This document shows positions 17,773 through 27,661 of a stretch of 64,000 nucleotides of DNA, one piece after another. Position numbers and translations under genes: made by a program. Origin of the DNA: Pseudomonadota bacterium (GTDB lineage: Bacteria > Desulfobacterota > Binatia > UBA9968); contig JAJPJQ010000007.1 of NCBI GenBank assembly GCA_021324155.1, positions 1 to 64,000 on the forward strand. Reading direction: 5' to 3'. Numbering within the stretch: the stretch's first letter is position 1; the number at the start of each line of letters is the position of its first letter. The notes under the pieces are model-generated. The model worked only from the letters and a program-made list of their open reading frames with translations. It did not search any database and was not told the origin of the DNA.

Positions 17773-19821
17773 TCATTTGCTCGCCGGAATCGCGAAATAA
17801 AACGTCGCGCCTTTCCCCGGCTGCCCTTCCGCCCAGATGCGGCCGTTGTGCCGCTCGACGATTTTCTTACAGATCGCAAGTCCAATGCCGGTGCCGGTAT
17901 AACGTTCTTTGGCGTGGAGTCGCTGAAAAATGACGAAGATGCGGTCCGCGAACTCGGGCTCGAAGCCGATGCCGTTATCGCGAAACGAGAATATCCATTC
18001 CCCGCCTTCCCGCCGCGCGGACACCCGCACCTTGGGCGCGGCATGATTGCGAAACTTGACGGCATTGCCGATGAGATTTTGAAAGAGTTGTACGAGTTGG
18101 CGGCGATCGCCGGTTATCGTCGGAAGCGGCTCGCTGACGACTTCGGCGCCGGCTTCCATAATCGCTGCGTGTAGGTTGGCGGCCGCTTCGGCGAAAATCT
18201 GGCCGCAGTCGACCGCCGCGAAGTGATCTTCATTCGCGACTCGCGAGTATTCCAATAGGTCTTGAATGAGTCCCTGCATGCGCTTGACGCCCGCGACCGC
18301 ATAACCGATGAAGTCATCGGCGTCGGCGTCCAGGCGGCCTTTATAGCGGCGCGCAAGCAGTTGCGTGTAGCTTGCGACCATGCGAAGCGGTTCCTGCAGG
18401 TCGTGGGACGATACGTAAGCGAACTGCTCCAGCTCGGCGTTCGACCGCGCAAGCTCCAGAGTCTGCTTTTGCAGCGCGGCGTTGGCGTCCTCGACGTCGC
18501 GTTTCGCGGCGGCGGTTTCCTGGTAGAGCTGCGCGTTGTAAATCGACGACGCGGCCTGCGCCGCCAGCGCGCTGAGAAATTCGACTTCGTCGTCCGTGAA
18601 GCGATGCTCGACTTTGGTAAAGAACGTAATTACGCCGAGCGGACGGCGTTGCGCGATCAGCGGCACGCGCAGATAAGACACAAGGCCCTGGTTGCGGAGA
18701 AAATTGGATGATAGCGAGCGAGGGTCGGTCTGCGCGTTCAATACCATCAACGGCTTATTCACCTCGGCGAGCAGCCGATCGAGACGGTTGTGACTGCCAC
18801 CGGCCGTCTCGGCTTTCCATTTCTGCTCGTCGAGATTGCGGCAGGCGACGGGCTCGAGCATTCCGCTTTGACGGTTGACGAGGCGAATGGTGGTCGCGGC
18901 GATAAATGGCACCAGCTTGTCGGATTTCTCCAGCAGCAGGTCCAGCACGGCGCGGAGATCGAGGGTCGACGTGCTTGCCAGGTTGATTTCGTGCAGCGCC
19001 GCGAGTCGCGCTTCCGCGGCGGCTCTCTCGACTATCCGTTGTTCGAGCTCGGCCGAGGTCCGCCGGATTCTGCCCATCACGAGGCCGAGACCGCCTATTC
19101 CGAGGATCCCCATTGACGCCAAGAAGATGAGCGTGTCCTTCAACCCCGCCTTCGTCTGCGCGGCGACGCCGTCCAGACTCTGAACGATCTCCTGTACTCC
19201 GCGAATATCGCCGACCTTCCAATCGGTCTTGGGACTTTCCGGATGGCTGTTGTGACATGCGACGCAGCCGGCCTTCATGGCAACGGCGGTGGCATAGCGG
19301 AGAACGGGGCGGCCTCCGAGTTGTTCAAAGCGATAAAACGGTTTGTCCGGCTGCCGCCGCAGCTGGACCAGCGCTTCGCGCTCGAAATCGTCGCGCGGGC
19401 CGCCTTCTTTCCGAAACGCGAAAGGGTAGTCACTGTACAGCCGGATCTCCATGCCGGCGTTGTTTGCGGCAATGTGCCTGCCGAATTCAATCGTGAATGT
19501 CGCGGGAATGGGAATGGCGCCGGCTGTGGCCGCGTAATTGTGCGTCACCTCGACGCCGCGCGGCCTCACACGCTCTACAACCTCGGAGTTGTAGAACGTG
19601 CGCAGCTCCGTGATGGATTGAGAATACATGGAAGTGGCCTGCAGCGCGCCCGTTTCGACGAGACCAGAGGCAAGATGCGAGAAATGCCAAAAAGCGAGCA
19701 CCGTGGCGAGGACGAAGATAACCGTCAGGGCCGGAACCGTCCTGTCATAAACGTAGTATCGGACGACCGCAAAAACTTTTCGCATCGTTCGACCAAGCTT
19801 TTCGCCAAAAGCGTTGCTCAT
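17773..19821 (-). CDS. DUF3365 (haem-binding)-GAF histidine kinase
   Basis: About 682 residues. A membrane helix (~20-45) leads into a periplasmic DUF3365 (Tll0287-like) domain with 'YNSEVVERV' and the haem c attachment motif 'CVACH' (~189). A second helix ('LASMGILGIGGLGLVMG') is followed by a GAF domain (~265-415), HisKA with '[11 protein letters not shown]' (His ~472) and HATPase_c ('[16 protein letters not shown]'). DUF3365 proteins bind c-type haem, so redox or gas sensing is plausible. The frame extends upstream to 19896, but that would overlap the previous kinase; the ATG at 19821 leaves 25 bases between genes. Confidence 0.87.
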   Translation of the reverse strand: MSNAFGEKLGRTMRKVFAVVRYYVYDRTVPALTVIFVLATVLAFWHFSHLASGLVETGALQATSMYSQSITELRTFYNSEVVERVRPRGVEVTHNYAATAGAIPIPATFTIEFGRHIAANNAGMEIRLYSDYPFAFRKEGGPRDDFEREALVQLRRQPDKPFYRFEQLGGRPVLRYATAVAMKAGCVACHNSHPESPKTDWKVGDIRGVQEIVQSLDGVAAQTKAGLKDTLIFLASMGILGIGGLGLVMGRIRRTSAELEQRIVERAAAEARLAALHEINLASTSTLDLRAVLDLLLEKSDKLVPFIAATTIRLVNRQSGMLEPVACRNLDEQKWKAETAGGSHNRLDRLLAEVNKPLMVLNAQTDPRSLSSNFLRNQGLVSYLRVPLIAQRRPLGVITFFTKVEHRFTDDEVEFLSALAAQAASSIYNAQLYQETAAAKRDVEDANAALQKQTLELARSNAELEQFAYVSSHDLQEPLRMVASYTQLLARRYKGRLDADADDFIGYAVAGVKRMQGLIQDLLEYSRVANEDHFAAVDCGQIFAEAAANLHAAIMEAGAEVVSEPLPTITGDRRQLVQLFQNLIGNAVKFRNHAAPKVRVSARREGGEWIFSFRDNGIGFEPEFADRIFVIFQRLHAKERYTGTGIGLAICKKIVERHNGRIWAEGQPGKGATFYFAIPASK

Positions 19822-19846
19822 CGCATCGGTGCTTTCATGGGCCGCA

Positions 19847-22735
19847 TCACAAAAACGCCGGCGCGCGGTTCTCGGCGCCGTATTTCCCCTGCCCACCCGG
19901 AATTTTCAGCGTAAACGTCGAGCCTACGCCCTGCGCGCTGTCGACATGGATCTGACCGCCGAGCAGCTCGGTGAACTTCTTCACGATAAAAAGGCCGAGG
20001 CCTACCCCGCCCGAAGAGTGCCTCCGAGAGGAACGAACCTGCGAGAACATTTCGAAGATGTGCGGCAGCTCTTCCGGCGGAATGCCGATGCCCGTATCGG
20101 CCACCTTGAATTCCACCATACGCTCGTCGCGGAGATGGCGCGCCGAAAGAACAATACCGCCGGAATTCGTATATTTAACCGCATTGCCGAGCAGGTTCGT
20201 CAAAATGTGCCGGAGCCTTTCCGGATCCGTCGAAACCTCGGGAAGATCCGGCGGAATCTTCCACTCGACGGCAATCGCCTTCTGCGTCGGGACGGAATAA
20301 ATCGACTTCAGTTCCTCGAGAAAGTGCGTCACCCCGACCTGGACGAATTCGGGCTTAACCGCGCCAGCCTCGATTTTCGTCGCCTCCAGCAATTGATCGA
20401 TCATGCTCAGAAGCTCCCGCGAGTTGACGCTGATTTTCTCCAGCACCTTCGTCTGTTCGGGATTCGATTCGCCGCACATGCCGCCTTCCATCAATGCCGC
20501 GTAGCCCATGATGATGTTGACCGGCGTGCGCAGCTCGTGCGAGACGAAACCCAGGAATTCGTTCTTTACCTTGCTCGCCTGAGTGAGCTCGTCGGCTTGC
20601 TTGCGGATCTGATCGAGAAGGCGCGCGTTTTCCAGCGCGATCCCAGCGCCGTTGCCCATTTGCTGTAGAAGCTCGATCTCCTCGGTCTGGAACTGCCGCG
20701 GCGGGTAGCTGAGCGCGCGGAGAACGCCGATGACGTCGCCGCGCCGCGAAAAGAGCGGCACGGCGAGATATCCCTGAATGCCGAGTCGTCGCGCGGTCTG
20801 GCCAATGGGCGGATCCTTGACGCGACTGATGTCGGGAAGGACGAGAGGCCGCCGGTTTTCGACGACCCAGGTTGAACCGCCGCCTTTACCGGTCGCGCTG
20901 CCGCGCATCTCCTCCGCGTCGATGCCTGAAATGCCCATGATGCGAAAGCCATCGATAACGCGGACGTCCGCGATGTCGACTTTGAAGAATTCGCGAACCT
21001 TGTCGGTGAGCTTCTTAAGCAGGTTATCGAGATCCTGCGAAGCGAAGTCTTGGCTGAGCTCCTTGAGCAGCGCCTGAATAGCCTCTTTGCGCCTGAGATC
21101 GCTATTGACGCGCTCGAGATCTAGCGTCTGTTTTTTCGCTCGGGCATGCAGCTGCGAGTTGTAGATAGCGACCGCCGCTTCGCCGCTGAGCACCGAGAAG
21201 AACGCGATGTCGTCGGCGCTGAACCGACGCTGCTGGCGGCTAAGGAAAGAAATCACCCCAAGGACCTCGCCGCGGACGATGAGCGGCACGCCGAGATACG
21301 AGGCAAATCCTTGTCGGACGTAAAATTCGGGATCGACCATTCGCGTATCGGTTTTGAGGTCGCCGATAGTAACGGGAGTCCGGCTTTCGATCACGGTCCT
21401 TACGACGGGAGATGTGTCCTTTCCGTCGCGCTGCTTCCACGCGGTTTCGTCCAAGTTCCAGCAATTCTTTCGCTCCCACTCACCGGTATCGGGATTCTTG
21501 AGCCAAAGGAGCGCCGCCGCATCGGGCCACAGTTCGCCGATTTTTTCGAGGAACACCTTAAGCACCACCTCGACATCCAGTGTCGACGTGATGGCCACGT
21601 TGATCTCGCGCAGCGCCGTCGTCTCATCGAGATGCCGTCGCAAGTCAGCTTGCGCCCGTCGCGTCTCGGCGTCGCGCTGCTCGATGCCGTCGGCCATGCG
21701 GTTGAACGACGACGCGAGCTGCCGCATCTCGCCGTTGGTGGTCGGCAGGCGTACGCGCGCGCGCAGATCTCCTTGGCCCAACTGCTCGGACGCATCGATC
21801 AAACGTTTCACCTGACGAACGATCAGCCAATGGCCAGCGCACCAGGCGCCGCCCAGCGCCAGTAGAGCGGCAAGCGCGAGCCAGTCGAGGCTGTTCTTCA
21901 CACGATCCGCCGACGCTAGCGCGGAATCTTTTGCAAGCCCGACGATTACCGTGGCTGCGTTGTCGTTCAGCCGCGTGAAGCCGTACAGCCGCCTGACTCC
22001 ATCAACGCCTTCGGCATCCGCCGTGCCCTGGCCTCTTTGACGGAAGATCGCGCTGAGGAGAGGCCCGTCCGGCATTTTTCGACCAATCCAGGTTCCCGGC
22101 TCCGGATAGCGAACGAAGATAACGCCATTATTGTCGATGAGCGTTACGGTCGTGCCCTCGGGTAGGCGCGTTTGCGCTGCGATGCGGCTGAGCCAGGTCA
22201 AATCGATGCCGGCAAAAACCACACCCGCCATTTTTCCGCGATTATCGCGCAACGGGTATCCAACGTTGATGGTGGCACGTCCGGTGACGCGGCCGAGCTG
22301 GTAATCCCCGAGCGCCATGTCTTGCCGCTGGATCGTGCGCCGGAAATAACTGCGATCGGCTATATTGACGCGGTCTGTCAGCGGAACCGCGCTACAGATA
22401 AGCCAACCGTCAACGTCGGCGACCCCTAGGTTCGTGTAATACGGATATTTGCCGTGGACCTGTTGAAGAAATGTGCTGCAAGCGGTCGCATCTGTCGCTC
22501 GGACGACGGGAACCTCTGCGACGGCTGTTAGCAGCTGGCGCGTGCCCGCGATCAACACCTCCTGATTCGCCGAAACCAACCGAGCCAGTCTCTGCGCGCT
22601 CTGTTGAGCCTCCAGAGAGCTCGAGCGGCGCTGCTCCTCCGCCGCATAGAAGATCAACGCCAGCGCCGGAGTGACTGCCAACAGCACCAGTAGTGCCAGC
22701 CGCAAGCGAAGATCCGAGAACACGAGCTTCTTCAT
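19847..22735 (-). CDS. Cache-HAMP-GAF-GAF histidine kinase
   Basis: About 962 residues. After a first membrane helix (~13-35) comes an extracytoplasmic Cache-type sensor (~40-285) with '[17 protein letters not shown]' and '[21 protein letters not shown]'. This family binds small organic ligands such as amino or carboxylic acids. A second helix, a HAMP domain, two GAF domains (~390-545, ~555-720), HisKA with 'SHELRTPVN' (His ~733) and HATPase_c follow. The frame is open to a TTG at 22756, but the ATG at 22735 directly before the 'KKLVF' signal-anchor is preferred. Third kinase in transcription order. Confidence 0.88.
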   Translation of the reverse strand: MKKLVFSDLRLRLALLVLLAVTPALALIFYAAEEQRRSSSLEAQQSAQRLARLVSANQEVLIAGTRQLLTAVAEVPVVRATDATACSTFLQQVHGKYPYYTNLGVADVDGWLICSAVPLTDRVNIADRSYFRRTIQRQDMALGDYQLGRVTGRATINVGYPLRDNRGKMAGVVFAGIDLTWLSRIAAQTRLPEGTTVTLIDNNGVIFVRYPEPGTWIGRKMPDGPLLSAIFRQRGQGTADAEGVDGVRRLYGFTRLNDNAATVIVGLAKDSALASADRVKNSLDWLALAALLALGGAWCAGHWLIVRQVKRLIDASEQLGQGDLRARVRLPTTNGEMRQLASSFNRMADGIEQRDAETRRAQADLRRHLDETTALREINVAITSTLDVEVVLKVFLEKIGELWPDAAALLWLKNPDTGEWERKNCWNLDETAWKQRDGKDTSPVVRTVIESRTPVTIGDLKTDTRMVDPEFYVRQGFASYLGVPLIVRGEVLGVISFLSRQQRRFSADDIAFFSVLSGEAAVAIYNSQLHARAKKQTLDLERVNSDLRRKEAIQALLKELSQDFASQDLDNLLKKLTDKVREFFKVDIADVRVIDGFRIMGISGIDAEEMRGSATGKGGGSTWVVENRRPLVLPDISRVKDPPIGQTARRLGIQGYLAVPLFSRRGDVIGVLRALSYPPRQFQTEEIELLQQMGNGAGIALENARLLDQIRKQADELTQASKVKNEFLGFVSHELRTPVNIIMGYAALMEGGMCGESNPEQTKVLEKISVNSRELLSMIDQLLEATKIEAGAVKPEFVQVGVTHFLEELKSIYSVPTQKAIAVEWKIPPDLPEVSTDPERLRHILTNLLGNAVKYTNSGGIVLSARHLRDERMVEFKVADTGIGIPPEELPHIFEMFSQVRSSRRHSSGGVGLGLFIVKKFTELLGGQIHVDSAQGVGSTFTLKIPGGQGKYGAENRAPAFL

Positions 22736-22818
22736 ACGTACACCGGGATTGCCCAATCGTTTAATTCAATCCGCCTGTCGCCCGTATCGACTCCTGCGCC
22801 GCGTAAAACCGTCTCATC

Positions 22819-25800
22819 CTAAACCTGCCCGCACGGAAGCTTCACCGTGAACGTGGAGCCGTGCCCCGGCGTACTGTCAATCTCGATCGTTCCGCCGAGA
22901 AGCCGAGCGAAGCTTCGGGCGATGTAGAGTCCCAAACCTACACCGCCGTAACGCCGCGTCTCGGAACCGTCCGCTTGGCGGAATTTATCGAAGACGAGTG
23001 CGAGTTTTTCTTCCGAAATGCCGATTCCGGTATCGGAGACCTGGAATTCCATCCAGTCGCCGACAACTCGCGCCGTCAGCACAACGCTTCCGTTCTCCGT
23101 AAATTTGATGCCGTTGTCCAAGAGCGTCTGCAGAATCCAGCGAATCTTGTCCGGGTCGGATCTTACGACCGGTAGATCGGCCCCGTAATTCCAATCGATC
23201 TTAATCGGCTTCGACGGCGGCGTGGCATAGGCCCGCTTGATCTCGTCCAAAAGTCCGCCGAGAGCGAAAGCGATCTCATCTACGCGGACTTCGTTCGCTT
23301 CGATGCTGGTCGCGTAAAGAATGCTGGTAATCATTGAGAGAAGTTCGTGCGTCCTGGTGACTAGCTTGTCGAGCGCTTTATCTTGTTCGATGTTCGTCGG
23401 ACCGAGCATCCCCTCGCGGATGAGGCTTGCGTAGCCGATCACGATGTTCAGCGGTGTACGGAGTTCGTGCGACATGACACTTAGGAATTCGTCCTTGACT
23501 TTGTTGGCGCGCTGCAGCTCGCCGAGCTTCTGTTTCAATTCGTCGTAAAGCTTGCTGTTCTCGATGGCGATCGCCAGCTGGTCGGTGAGCGCTTCGATCA
23601 GCTTGGTCTCATCGGCCGAAAGCCGGCGCGGCTGGATCGCCGTGAAAGCCAGAGTCCCATGGTTTTGCCGCTTACCACGGATCGGAAAGACGGCGAAAAA
23701 CCGGTGGCCAAGCTCGCGCGACCGGCCGCTTCGGCTAACTGTTCGATAGGCTTCATCCGTGGCGATGTCTTCGAAGACCACCGCCTTGCCGGTCGCGGCC
23801 ACTCTGCCGATGATACCTTCGCCCACCCGAAAGGAACGAAGCGAAACCGCCGCTTCATGCTCCGCGTCGAAATAACCGCCGAGGACGAGCTCATCACGCG
23901 CCGGATCGAAGATGTGGATTTGAGTCGTGCGGAAATGAAAAATTTCGGTAATCTTTTCGATGACCGATCGAAGGACGCGTTCGAGATCCAGAGATTGGCT
24001 CGCCGCTGCCGCGGCAGCATGCAGCGCCGCAAGCATGCGATTGCTCGCCTCCAGCTGCGCTTCTCGAACGCGCGCTTCTTCGTACAGCCGCGAATTTTGC
24101 AGTGCGATCGCCGCCTGGCCGGCGAGAGTCTCGAGGAAGTTGATCTCTTCGGGTTCGAAATCGTGCTCTTCCTTCGTATAGAAACCGAGCACGCCGATGA
24201 TCTCGTTGGCTACGATCAGCGGCACACCGACATACGAGACCAGGTCGTGCTTGCGACAAAACTCGACGTCGGTCGCGCGTTCGTCGCTGCGCACATCGTG
24301 GATGACGAGCGGTGATTTGGTCGTAACGACGAGATTTGAGCTGCCGCGTTTCGCATCCTCTTTTTTCCACTCGTCTTCGTCAAGATTTCGGCAGGCGACG
24401 GGCTCCAAGAAGCCGCTTCGTCGATTGATCAGACGGATCGTCGTCGCGCTTGAATAGGGTAGCGTGACGTCGATTTTCTCGAGCAGCTTTTTGAGAAGGC
24501 TCTCGAGATCGAGCGTAGAAGAAATCGCGTGATCGATCTCCCGGAGCGCTTGCAAGCGCGTAAGGCGGCGGGCGGTCTCCTGAAACAGCCTCGTGTTTTC
24601 CAGCACGACGCCGATGACGTTGCCGATCGCCTGAAGCAATTGAACTTCGCGCTCGAGAAACGGCACCGGCTGCCGCGATGCGACGTTGAGTACGCCCACC
24701 GCCCTGCCAGCGGCCTTGATCGGAATGCGTGCGACGACCTTCTGGCCATCGCGACTGGACTCGTCACCGACGTCCGTTTCATTGTTGACGATCAGAGGTT
24801 CTCCGCTCGCTATCACGCTCTTCGTTTTCCCGGCTTTGCCGCCTCTTCGGCGTTGAGACTGCAAAAACTCCACATAGCGCTGCGAAACGCCTTTATGCAC
24901 CGCCAAGCTCAACCGGCCGGTTGCGGGGTCCTTGAGCAGGATATAGCCGCGGTCCCGGCCGGTGGCCTCGAGCACTTTGTCCAATGCGATTCGGAGAAGG
25001 TCCTCTTGCTCGTGCGATTGGCTTACCGCCATGGCGATTGCCGAGATGGTCGCCTGTTCCTGCGCGTGCTGCACGGTTTCCTGAAAGAGCCGGGTCTTTT
25101 GCAAACCGATGCCGAGGAGATTGGCGATGCCTTTCAGCAGCGGCAGCTCGCGACTGTCGAACTTGCGCGGCGTCCGGCTGCCGAGTTGCAAGACACCGCC
25201 GTTTTCACCCTCGACGATAATCGGAACGAAGACCGCCGACTTGACCCCCTCATGATGCAGGATTCTCATGCCGTCGGCATGATCGACGTCTTCGATGACG
25301 AGCCAGTCTTTCGTGCTAAGAGAGCGCATTTGGTGCTTGGACTCGGCGATTTCGTACCTACGCGCAATGCCCTTGCCGTCGCGATAACCGAAATGAGCGA
25401 TGGCTTCGCGCCATTTGCCGTCGGTCGTCATGACAGTGCCGAAGTCGAACGACCCCAATTCGACAGTTTTGTTCAGAATGCGCTGGGCCATCGTCTTGAG
25501 ATCGAGACCTCCGAGAACAACTTGGGCGATCTCGTGGAGCACCTGCGTCTCTCGGTACGCGGCGCGGGTTTCCTCGAAGAGGCGTGCATTTTCCAAGGCG
25601 ATGGCGATACCGTTTGCGAGCTGTTGCAGCAGATCGATTTCTGTATCGCTGAATTTCCGCGGTTCGAATGACAGCGCGCGAAGAATGCCGATGACTTCGG
25701 CGCTTCGGCCGAACAGCGGAGCGGCGGCGTAGCCGCGGATGCCGAGACGGCTCAGCGCCTCGCCAGACGGAATGGATTGATCGATCACCGCGTCGGCGAT

Positions 25801-27186
25801 GACGAGCGGACGTCGGTGCTCGACGATCCATGCCGTTCGCCCGCGAATACCGCCCAATTGATAAATGTTGCCGGCATCGGTGCCGGAGGCGCCGACGCTT
25901 CGACGCGAGCCCTGCTCTTCCAGCAGTCGTATGTCGGAAATGTCGACTTTAAAAAATTCGCGGACCTTATCGGTGATTTTCTGGAACAATTCGCCGAGAT
26001 CGAGTGTCGTAATATCCTGGCTCAGCTCCTTGAGCAGCTTTTGGACCTCCTGCCCGCGCAAGCATTCGAGATAATGCCGGCTATTTTGCACGGCGACGCC
26101 GATAACATTTCCAATGCTCTCCAAAAATTCCACTTCACGCTGCTCGAAAGGAATCGGCCGTTTGGCTGAAATCGTGAGCACACCGACAACTTCATTTCCC
26201 GCGATGATCGGAATCGAAGCCAAAGAGCAAACATTGGGCAAAAGCGACGCTTGGATTTGTGCGGCTGTAGTATCGTTCAAGACATATGATTTTCCCGTTG
26301 CAAAAACGATTTCGGCCGTTCGGCCGCTTGTCTGGCGGATTTCACTGACCTCGGAAGAGGAAAAACCTCGGTGAGCTGCAAGCGCGACCTCGCCGGTTAG
26401 ATCGTCTTTGATCCGGATAGTACCGCGCTCGCGGCCGGTAACCTCGAGAATCTTTTCGAGCGATTCTCCGAGAACATTGCGGACATCGAGCGAGCGGCTC
26501 GCTGCAATGGTCACCGCGCTGAGCGCCGCCTGCTCGCGAGCGGTTCGCTGCATTTCATCAAAAAGCCGACCCTTCTGAATAGCGATGCCGATCTGCGCGC
26601 CCATTGCCTCCAGCAAGCGCACTTTCTCGGGCGGCACTTTCCGGGGAGTTCTGCTGCCTACCGCCATAATTCCCAACACCTCTTCGGTAGTACCGATGGG
26701 AACAAGGATGGCCAAGCGAACTCCTTCAAGCTTAAATGTGCGAAGCCCGTCGCCGGCGATGACGTCTTCAATGATGACACTCTTTTTGGAGGCCATGACC
26801 CCGGGGGCATAAAATCCGTCGGAATCCTCGCCGCCATGGGTCAAATGCCGCCGCGTATTGCGCTCGTCGCGGTAGCCGAGGCAAGAGCTGTGTTTGAGTC
26901 TTCCGGCAGCATCGAACAGACGAACGTTTCCAATGTCAAAGGCGATTGTTGCGAGAATAGTTTTCAGCGAGGTGGAGAGCGTTGTCTGAATGTCCGGAGA
27001 AGCAAGAATCGTTTGGCTAAGCTCGTGAAGGATTTGGAGCTCGCCGTAGCGGTCTTTGATGTCGTGAACGAGCGACAGCACAGGCGACTGCGTCGCTCTC
27101 GCGTCGCCGAAACCATCGGAATGCTTATCTTCGGAGCCTTGAAAGGAAACTTTCAAGGCCGCGACGATGCGGTCGGAAAGGCCCAT
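22819..27186 (-). CDS. Cytosolic histidine kinase with seven tandem GAF domains
   Basis: A 1455-residue protein with no membrane segment. Seven GAF domains follow each other (starting near residues 47, 215, 375, 545, 705, 875 and 1045), each opening with a similar helix such as 'ILHELSQ', 'LLKELSQDI' or 'ALREIDHAI'. The C-terminus has HisKA with 'SHELRTPLN' (His ~1239) and HATPase_c ('DTGIGISEEK', 'GGVGLGLYI'). Several GAFs are more alike to GAFs of the neighbouring kinases than to each other, pointing to domain shuffling within this cluster. GAF domains bind small molecules or mediate dimerisation; none shows a chromophore cysteine I can point to. It starts 19 bases after the HTH gene. Confidence 0.92.
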   Translation of the reverse strand: MGLSDRIVAALKVSFQGSEDKHSDGFGDARATQSPVLSLVHDIKDRYGELQILHELSQTILASPDIQTTLSTSLKTILATIAFDIGNVRLFDAAGRLKHSSCLGYRDERNTRRHLTHGGEDSDGFYAPGVMASKKSVIIEDVIAGDGLRTFKLEGVRLAILVPIGTTEEVLGIMAVGSRTPRKVPPEKVRLLEAMGAQIGIAIQKGRLFDEMQRTAREQAALSAVTIAASRSLDVRNVLGESLEKILEVTGRERGTIRIKDDLTGEVALAAHRGFSSSEVSEIRQTSGRTAEIVFATGKSYVLNDTTAAQIQASLLPNVCSLASIPIIAGNEVVGVLTISAKRPIPFEQREVEFLESIGNVIGVAVQNSRHYLECLRGQEVQKLLKELSQDITTLDLGELFQKITDKVREFFKVDISDIRLLEEQGSRRSVGASGTDAGNIYQLGGIRGRTAWIVEHRRPLVIADAVIDQSIPSGEALSRLGIRGYAAAPLFGRSAEVIGILRALSFEPRKFSDTEIDLLQQLANGIAIALENARLFEETRAAYRETQVLHEIAQVVLGGLDLKTMAQRILNKTVELGSFDFGTVMTTDGKWREAIAHFGYRDGKGIARRYEIAESKHQMRSLSTKDWLVIEDVDHADGMRILHHEGVKSAVFVPIIVEGENGGVLQLGSRTPRKFDSRELPLLKGIANLLGIGLQKTRLFQETVQHAQEQATISAIAMAVSQSHEQEDLLRIALDKVLEATGRDRGYILLKDPATGRLSLAVHKGVSQRYVEFLQSQRRRGGKAGKTKSVIASGEPLIVNNETDVGDESSRDGQKVVARIPIKAAGRAVGVLNVASRQPVPFLEREVQLLQAIGNVIGVVLENTRLFQETARRLTRLQALREIDHAISSTLDLESLLKKLLEKIDVTLPYSSATTIRLINRRSGFLEPVACRNLDEDEWKKEDAKRGSSNLVVTTKSPLVIHDVRSDERATDVEFCRKHDLVSYVGVPLIVANEIIGVLGFYTKEEHDFEPEEINFLETLAGQAAIALQNSRLYEEARVREAQLEASNRMLAALHAAAAAASQSLDLERVLRSVIEKITEIFHFRTTQIHIFDPARDELVLGGYFDAEHEAAVSLRSFRVGEGIIGRVAATGKAVVFEDIATDEAYRTVSRSGRSRELGHRFFAVFPIRGKRQNHGTLAFTAIQPRRLSADETKLIEALTDQLAIAIENSKLYDELKQKLGELQRANKVKDEFLSVMSHELRTPLNIVIGYASLIREGMLGPTNIEQDKALDKLVTRTHELLSMITSILYATSIEANEVRVDEIAFALGGLLDEIKRAYATPPSKPIKIDWNYGADLPVVRSDPDKIRWILQTLLDNGIKFTENGSVVLTARVVGDWMEFQVSDTGIGISEEKLALVFDKFRQADGSETRRYGGVGLGLYIARSFARLLGGTIEIDSTPGHGSTFTVKLPCGQV

Positions 27187-27205
27187 GATGTGCGCTTTAA
27201 ACGGT

Positions 27206-27409
27206 TTAGTCGAAGGCGGCGAGAACAGTTTCCTTTTCTTCCGCCCAGCGCTTCAACTGGCTTTCCCGAAGCCGCCATTGGCCCCCGACTTTAAGCGCGG
27301 GAACCTCCTTCTTTTGAATCATTCGCAGGATCGTTCTTTTAGATACCTGAAGGATAATCGCCGCTTCCGCCAAGGTTAAAAATCTGAGTTCGGTTTGCTC
27401 ACCGGTCAT
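27206..27409 (-). CDS. Helix-turn-helix (excisionase/MerR-like) DNA-binding protein
   Basis: A 67-residue protein made of one winged HTH of the HTH_17/excisionase type: 'LTLAEAAIILQVSKRTILRMIQ' followed by the wing 'VPALKVGGQWRL'. An upstream ATG at 27424 is possible, but GGAGGTG sits 8 bases before the ATG at 27409, so the shorter start is taken. It is the first gene of the kinase run (19 bases to the seven-GAF kinase) and may act as its transcriptional regulator. This HTH type is also common in phage excisionases, but no integrase is nearby. Confidence 0.8.
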   Translation of the reverse strand: MTGEQTELRFLTLAEAAIILQVSKRTILRMIQKKEVPALKVGGQWRLRESQLKRWAEEKETVLAAFD

Positions 27410-27661
27410 ATCGCGCACCTCCATAACTCAAGGGAGCCGAGCAAGGCATATGCCAGAAGCGGTCAAGGTGCTAAATGGCTGTTTTGCATGTAGCTTTGAG
27501 TGCCAATAGGTAATCTATTCGCACCGGCGGGCGACGCGGGCGTTCGCGAAATGACAAAAGTTGCTATTATCGTGCCCCGGAATACAGTGCAGCGCCGCTT
27601 AGTTGACAGGATAGGCGAAAGATGCCAAGACGGGGATGCTGCCAGCCGCGCCTGGCAGAAT

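Noticed and set aside
27500-27661. 54-residue N-terminal extension of the first tandem binding protein
   Set aside because: The signal peptide begins at the ATG at 27662; the upstream part has no signal or domain.
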